Origin: Bathymodiolus brooksi | Taxonomy: Eukaryota; Mollusca; Bivalvia; Mytilida; Modiolidae | Direction: 5' to 3' | Length of the DNA stretch: 64,000 bases | Assembly (NCBI GenBank): GCA_963680875.1 | Contig: OY804585.1 | Coordinates: 31,486,186 to 31,550,185 of the forward strand | In this document: piece by piece, positions 57,935 through 64,000 of the stretch | Layout of the letters: the number at the start of each line of letters is the position of its first letter | How positions within the stretch are numbered: position 1 is the first letter of the stretch | The notes under the pieces: generated by a model | Seen by the model: the letters and a program-made list of their open reading frames with translations, nothing else | Told to the model about the DNA's origin: nothing | Database searches by the model: none | Made by a program: the position numbers and the translations under genes

Positions 57935-59237
57935 GGGGCGTAGCTAGATATAAAATGAAATGTAGGCCCAACTTGCGGCGAGGGGTCTGAGGTACAAATG
58001 GCGAAATCTGAACAATAAAAGACATGAAATATATTCTTATTTTATCATGGAAACAATACATATATCGAAGTTGTTAATATATATTTGCTGAATATGAGAA
58101 CTTTTGACTGAATGTTACGTATACCCTTAATGGAGTAGCTACACGTAAGCTACTAGTATTTTTAAGTCCAAAGTATTTCATTAATACTTCAAAATCAGCA
58201 AAGAAAATTAGATCTGTAACTTGTCATTATATGCCTGTAGCCAAATATCAAAGCAGTTCAAAATCTCGAGGTTGTAGAAAAAAGTCCCGATATATGATTA
58301 CGGATGATGAACATGGATAAAGTTATATGCATCGGCTACTTTGTGGCAGGGTATAAAAAGAATACCGATGTTTTCTTACACTGGCAATACAGAGAGAGAA
58401 ATGTCCGGAAGTAATTAAGACCTATAATAACAGATGTGCAAACTTAATTTTATGTAATACATGTATCATTATCATATATAATAATATAATACAAAATTAA
58501 AAAGGAATATTTTGTTTCTAATTTATGTACCTGCTTGGAAATTTGAATATATGAGAGTCGTTCCACTTTGAAGACAAAAGTTTTCGTTTTACTGTGTCAT
58601 CCATTACGGTTAATTTGGCAATGTCAGGGTATGGAGGTTCAATATTCTGTTGAGTATCGGTGGTTGAAACGGGAGGCTCCAAGTCCGATTTGGTTGCTCC
58701 TATCTGACTTGATTCAGATTCAACTGGTCCGCTATCAGTCTCGGATAAGCTAAGTGCTGGACTGTTTTCACTTGTATGTGCTAACTGTTCAGGGTCATTT
58801 TCTGAAGATTCGCTTATCTTTTTAAACATTTCATCCAAAGTTCTAACTTTAAGATTAGGTTTATACCTAGAGCCAAACATGTTTACACTGCAAGCCAATA
58901 GCCCGACAGCAGTTCTATTGACGGTCAATGACAAACTAGTAAATGTATCATATGTTAAAAAGCGTGTGAAAAACAAATTGTGTCTTATTTTATGTAAAGA
59001 CAAAGCCTTTGAAGATAAAATGAACTGTCAATTTCAAAGAGTTAGTTAAGGTCACAGTGCTCATTGTAAATGCTTATCTTTCAGCTTGTGGAAGCTTGTC
59101 ATCAGTACAATAAACATAAAACAGACATAATTAAAATATGTAATGCGTTGTTTGTCATTTTTCATCAATAAAAAAATGTTGTGGAAAATATTATGTGTAG
59201 GCACGTGCCTAAAGTGCCTCACGGTAGCTACGCCCCT
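57935..59237 (-). mobile_element. Internally deleted hAT element related to the 19-kb copy
   Basis: The ends are (A)GGGGCGTAGCTAG at 57935 and TAGCTACGCCCC(T) ending about 59237. GTAGGGA lies directly outside both (57928-57934 and 59239-59245), one base short of the usual 8-bp hAT duplication. The subterminal regions have the same asymmetry as the large hAT (GGGGTCTGAGG on the left, GTAGGCACGTGCC on the right), so both belong to one family group. At 1.3 kb it retains only the start of a transposase gene. Confidence 0.8.
58518..59003 (-). pseudogene. N-terminal fragment of a hAT transposase
   Basis: The frame is open from 59003, but the likely start is the internal methionine of MFGSRYKPNLKVRTLDEMFK. 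A serine/glutamate-rich linker follows, then VKRKLLSSKWNDSHIFKFPS at the end. The last part corresponds in position and style to LLKNKWDIPSSFVFPL in the 19-kb transposase, just before its zinc finger. The sequence reaches a donor-like AAGCAG|GTACAT and the rest of the enzyme (zinc finger, catalytic domain, dimerisation) is missing. Confidence 0.65.
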
Positions 59238-59239
59238 GG

Positions 59240-60660
59240 TAGGGACTATGCTAGTAGGAAATATGAATAGTAAAAATCAATATTTGATGTACAGTATTAT
59301 TGTGGTAAGAAGATGCAGATGAATTATAGTGAAGGTTTCAAAGCCTAGGAGGATAAAGCCATGGGGTTCAAAAATCTGCAATGTTATTTTTTGGTCTAAA
59401 CAGTTTTCGTAAGAACCATAATTGGAAATACAAACTGGTAGCTGTTTTGTCACCATTGTCATATGCAGAATCAACATTACATTTAAAAGAAGCCCCAGTG
59501 TTTATAGGATTCGATCCATATACCTCAAAAATTGTACATAGGCAGCTAAGGACAAAATTGGAAAAGTAGCTTTTAAACTCGGAAAGTAAAGATATTTGAA
59601 TATGCATGTGTGATTTCCTGTTAAAAAATCACTGTTTCGGATAGCTGGTATCTCATATTTTAACACTACAGTCACATCTCTCACTCTTGTATTTACAATT
59701 TATTTGATATTTTATGCAATCACCTTATGTTTTATTATGTTTATATGCCCCTTCGTGGGCCCTTTAATTTGGACCAATAAAATCTTGGATCTTATCTTGT
59801 ATCATACATGTACATTTGTATTACGTTTGCTTCATCACTTTGATGTGCACATTTCGAAGATTAAACAAATGAATCCCAAAATGCAATGTCACATGGGGAA
59901 ATGACCCCCCCCCCTTTTTTTGTATTATTTTTGTTGTAACTAATTGTTGTAAAATTTCAGTTGAAATACGTTCAATAGTCGTCAAATATCTTTAAAAATA
60001 CGTTAATCGTAAGTTCACATTTTTCAACTAGTATAGGTGATTTTTTTTACTATTTTGATTGTGATTTTAGTATTTGTACAGTCCCCTCTAGTTGGTATTG
60101 TATCGTGATATTGTAAGATAAATTAGTTAGGTATAAACCTTGCTTTGCATTAAATAAAGATGAGTTGGTGTTTGTCTGTTTTAAGTAATTAGTTCTCAAC
60201 AGGTGCGCGTTATTGTTATTAATTAGTGTGTGTCCTCTTCGACGTCCGCTTTGAATATTCCGTACAAATTCTAACCGAAAACGATCCGTGTTTTATACAC
60301 TTTCTCTATCCTCGTCGCCGGGCCAAAACTGCTGCATGAGTAATTTTATCGACTGATGCTTTCACGTTTGAGATAAACTGCCAACGAACCGGCTATTGGA
60401 ATTCTGCAGATATAATCATTAGGATATTTTATTATTTAATGAGATCGTTTGACAGACTTTAGTGTTTATGTTAATTTATGAAAGGGAAGCTGGAGCACAT
60501 GCAATCTACCTCGAAAAATAGTGAATCTAAAGGAAAAGTGAAAAACTTTGACAGATTGATTATTTAAAACATTGACAAGCATCTCACACGTGTTACAAAG
60601 CATCTTAGCCTGTAGTGTTTATTGATTATAAGCAGTTGACCTAAAATTTCAAACCATTCC
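59240..60660. other. Mostly non-coding; promoter-like end
   Basis: 59240-60180 shows only short frames. Around 60230-60345 CpG density rises (TTCGACGTCCGC, CTCGTCGCCGGGCC), as in a promoter or first-exon region of the short exon at 60678. Confidence 0.35.
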
Positions 60661-60677
60661 ACAGAAAGCGAGGGAAA

Positions 60678-60719
60678 ATGAATAGAACACCAGTGAAAAA
60701 AGTTCCTCTACACTTGCAG
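60678..60719 (+). CDS. Possible short first coding exon, unrecognised gene
   Basis: ATG at 60678 in a good context (GGGAAAATGA) opens MNRTPVKKVPLHLQ and ends at donor TTGCAG|GTTTGT. Upstream lies a CpG-richer stretch. Such a 14-codon starter exon is common in animals, but with so little sequence the gene cannot be named and the exon is not certain. Later exons would lie beyond or hidden in the remaining 3.3 kb. Confidence 0.4.
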
Positions 60720-60734
60720 GTTTGTAGATTTAAT

Positions 60735-61298
60735 AATGTTTTGAATTAATCTCTCTTAGTCGTGTGTTGTAGATTACCACTGATTTGCCAGGATGCAAGA
60801 GTGAATCATTATTTTTAATTTTAGATTCTCAGATCATTATGATGTTTTTCTTGGCAAATGGCTGGTTGATATCATTAGCATTTTACACAAGAAGAATTTG
60901 GATAGTATTGTAGTAGTGTACTCCATAGACATAGTGTAGTAATAACATTACCCCCTTCCCACACCCCCATTATTGATACAATTTGCCAATCACATATTAT
61001 CTACACTTAAATTATGTTATGCATGCAGACTGCAGTAGTGGTCACAGACCATAATGGACTCCTGTTTTAGATTAGGATGGTCCAGCACTGCTGACTCAGA
61101 ATAGACATTTGACTAAAGTTTATAAGTTTGTTTTATGTCCCAAGTTGACTTGCTCGTGGTATGTTTATGCACAAACTTCTCCTTATTCAAATTGGTTTAT
61201 CTCATGAATATTACATCTATAGCTTCACAGAAAGCACCATTCAGTGTAAAAAGGACAAATATATGTTGATAAAAACATTTACTAGATACCTGTACATG
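60735..61298. other. No gene seen (possible intron)
   Basis: No coding frame or recognised repeat. It would be intron if the 60678 exon is real. Confidence 0.35.
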
Positions 61299-61674
61299 CA
61301 GGGTTAGAAATTAACTTTTGTAGAACTTTACTAGCCTAAAGGGCTAGTACTAGTAGAAAATACCAATCACTAGTCCTGTACATTTTTGTATATGCAGGTA
61401 GGGGGGTCTGGGGGCATGCCCCCTCCAAGCGCTTTAAGCAGCGTAGTTTTAAAAGTAATTTTCAAGTGCATGTTTGACACAATTGTGAATGGTGTAACCT
61501 AAAGGAAAGAAATGAACAGGGACAATAACAGCTTTCCAACTCGTCGCGATACATACCGGTCTTGCTATTTTTACTAGCACAAGTGGACAAGTACCTAGGA
61601 GATACATGTATGTGTTGTCTGTGGGGAAAATTACTAGTCTCGGACTAACTGACAATCGTTAATTTCGAACCCTG
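61299..61674. mobile_element. Short MITE with CAGGGTTAGAAATTAAC ends
   Basis: The inverted ends are CAGGGTTAGAAATTAAC at 61299 and GTTAATTTCGAACCCTG ending at 61674. ACATG lies directly outside both (61294-61298, 61675-61679). It is a shorter relative of the MITE at 12322-13111. Inside is a CTAGCCTAAAGGGCTAG palindrome. No coding. Confidence 0.75.
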
Positions 61675-61679
61675 ACATG

Positions 61680-62550
61680 TATATTGTGGATTTGTTTTGC
61701 GATAACGGATTTCTCATTACAATATATAGTATCAAAGGGGAAGCCTGAAATGTGATGAGAAGTTGATTTCAAGGAATCCAATTTGTATGTTAAAAGTTTA
61801 TCAAAGATTTGTCTATTTGACATCAATAATATATAGCATAATGCTAGAAATCAACGATAATATATTTGAATCGCGCTTATCACGTGTGAAGATTGAATGG
61901 AAGATTTTGCAAACCATACAGTATTTTTATGATATGAATCAGAAAGTTAGTTAAGATGTTCCTGCAATGAAATATACATACTCAGTCTTTGCCTTAATTT
62001 TTTTCACCTACAATGTACGTGCCCGAAAACCAAATTTAGAAAAAAATTCTATTTATTCAAACAAATTCATTCATAATTTTCACTTGTTCGAATCCAGTTT
62101 TACTCGGTTAGTGCGAATACTGCTGAAAGGCCTGCAAATTTAATGAGAATATATAAATTGACTAATGTTAAGTTTTGTTAGTTCAAGGTTGCATATTTTA
62201 TGGCTTGTGCTACATTTTTTTGTATTTATAAATAAGCAAGCCAGCTGCTACTTTTGTATACAGCATAATGCAATAAAAATGATAATTTTTAATATTTTAA
62301 AGAAAAAATATTTTATCTGTTTTGCATCGGTTGACTTCACTTGCTTTTGATAAATGGTTATTAAGCATATTTACTTGAGTTATCTAGTATAAATTTGTCT
62401 CTTTTTTATAACAGTAGAGTTATCTAACTTATCTAGTATTTGTCTCTTCATAACAGTAGGCCTAAAATTTGCAAAGCGTAAATTACACGATAGAATTTAA
62501 TACAGGTACTATACTACATGTACTGGTAAATGTTTGGGTTGGAGGAGGGC
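61680..62550. other. No gene seen
   Basis: AT-rich; a near-duplicate of TAACAGTAG...TATCTAG...TTTGTCTCTT occurs at about 62380-62460. Confidence 0.4.
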
Positions 62551-62555
62551 TTAAA

Positions 62556-62830
62556 ATATTTTTGTTTTCCGTAGATTGATGAAGTTTTGTAGTTTTGTAT
62601 TTGCGTAATATTGACCTTCATGCCCCAATCAGCACAATGCTTTTCTAAGGAATTCAGTTTGTTCTGAAGACCTTCTGGTGACCTTAGGAGAAAATGACAA
62701 TGTCATCTGCATACATTAATCACTCAAGTTTTTTAGACTGTAAGGTAACAGCATCTAGACAACTTTGTAAATACATGTATGATGGCAAATCATTGATAAA
62801 TACATGCACAGGTATATTCTTACATGTTCA
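62556..62830 (-). pseudogene. LINE reverse-transcriptase fragment (YADD box)
   Basis: On the minus strand the frame reads NDLPSYMYLQSCLDAVTLQS, then LMYADDIVIFS, which is the catalytic YADD box of non-LTR reverse transcriptases. After a shift, LNSLEKHCADWGMKVN follows, the block that comes next in these enzymes. Several stops and at least one frameshift show that it is dead. The next 200 bp (62840-63050, same strand) contains SYCPRFNLPSCVDIFF and a cysteine/histidine-bearing stretch that may be another LINE remnant, but I cannot place it. Confidence 0.7.
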
Positions 62831-63054
62831 CAGCTAATCACAGTATTGCTTTAAAAATTGTTTAAATCTCAGAAGCAATTTAATTAGGTGAAATACAGTA
62901 TCAACATGATTAGGACATTCAGTACAACACGTCTTTATACTTTTCTTATCCACTTGATCTTTAAAAAAAATGTCAACACAAGAAGGAAGATTAAATCTAG
63001 GACAATAACTTCTTGTTGTATTAAAAATCAGTATTAATGTGTATTTAGGTAAAC

Positions 63055-64000
63055 TTTGATTTAGATCTGATAAATGATTTTAAATCACAATATAAAATAT
63101 TGTTCTTAAGATTTTAAGATTATGTCACACAAATCTTGCAGGACAGTGATATCAATTTATACCCAAAAAAAATGTGTTTACCAGGACTTATTCTACTGTT
63201 ACTTACATGTATATGTTGGTCAATATGTGAAATTTAAAATCTTGTAATATTTAGGAAAGTTTGACATGTACTTTTTGTATGTATACTGAAGGTATGATGT
63301 CTTGTTGGGAGGATTGGGATCCCATTAACCAGCTTAACCCTGTCACATTTTTGTGCCTGTCCTAAGCCAGGACCTTGATTTCCAACATCATATGTCATGG
63401 TCTTTTTTGTGTTCATTGAGTTAGGATGAGAGGTCTGTGGTGGTCAGTTTTGTTGATATTGATGGATTGTGATACATGTACATGTACCTTTTTCCATGCC
63501 ATTCAGTTGAGTTTTATTAATTTAAACTGAGATTTTTACTCTGTAAAATGTAATAAAATTTTATTTATAAATTCATTATAATACAAATTATGTAGATCTT
63601 CAAGTACATATATTACGGTATATAATTTTAAAAGGGTATACAAACTGTGAACATAATAGAAATTTAAGTCTTTTAAATGATATTTTAAAGATTTTAATAA
63701 AATGTACAATTGAAATTCAAAATTTATAAATCATTGACTGAGAAATTCAAAATCTCTTTCTTTAATTACCGGGTACATATTTTGTAACTTTTACAACCCC
63801 AAAAACTAATTACAATCTAGATAGTGTCTCTATTTATTTACATGTTAGACATAAAAAACTGTGCGTAATTCTTTGAACTTATATAATTAAGACACAAAAT
63901 TGATGTTGTATAAATTTCCCAATGTTTTCTGCATAACCATGATAACAGTCTTATCTAAATTGCTATAGTTATGTTCAATAATGTTAATATCAAATTCCTG
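63055..64000. other. No gene seen
   Basis: AT-rich sequence to the window edge; only short frames without coding character. Confidence 0.4.

Overview
The window is a piece of an AT-rich metazoan genome, most likely a bivalve mollusc. It has spliced host genes with ordinary GT-AG introns, tRNA-derived SINEs, 5'-truncated LINEs, hAT-type transposons, hairpin MITEs and long tandem arrays. The bivalve call rests on my recognition of these repeat families and on gene style; no database search was possible.

Host genes are few. A complete minus-strand gene at 3999-6565 (3 exons, 130 aa) encodes a small signal-peptide, cysteine/tyrosine-rich, single-pass membrane protein resembling CYYR1/Shisa-type proteins. 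A complete minus-strand gene at 11255-16118 encodes ribosomal protein L15 (204 aa in 3 coding exons, every junction read from the sequence); a candidate 5' noncoding exon lies near 17.5 kb. First coding exons of unrecognised plus-strand genes lie at 31780-32094 and, less surely, 34208-34442 and 60678-60719.

2-18 kb: the two intact genes, with SINEs, a 165-bp tandem-repeat element, a decayed hAT-like element (8873-10429) and a MITE (12322-13111) between them or in their introns. 19-29 kb: a nest of transposons. A hAT element (19064-28198) carries a long transposase ORF split by a second transposon (21909-27785) with about 500-bp terminal inverted repeats and a 4-bp CTTT target duplication. Removing that insert in silico joins the two hAT pieces in frame. 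The inserted element itself holds a reverse-transcriptase relic, a palindromic repeat and a hairpin. A LINE 3' end follows at 28.2-29.0 kb.

30-36 kb: a SINE, a host exon, a 32-bp minisatellite interrupted by a hairpin element, and an inverted-repeat module. 36.2-37.2 kb: a 70-bp satellite whose monomers can fold into hairpins. 37.83-47.96 kb: a 10.1-kb array of about 306 copies of a 33-bp monomer. Its only length variant I detect is a 2-bp TA insertion that recurs nine times, at spacings of exactly 33n+2, and it shows clear higher-order duplication.

49-64 kb: a dispersed tandem repeat split by a 3.27-kb DNA transposon (50032-53304) with a TTA target duplication. That transposon carries a degenerate gene with PIN/FEN-like and CXC-like motifs. 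Then come another LINE 3' end, a dispersed repeat with a 43-bp tandem head, a short hAT relative (57935-59237), a possible host first exon, a MITE and a decayed LINE reverse-transcriptase fragment. The last kilobase shows nothing I can support.
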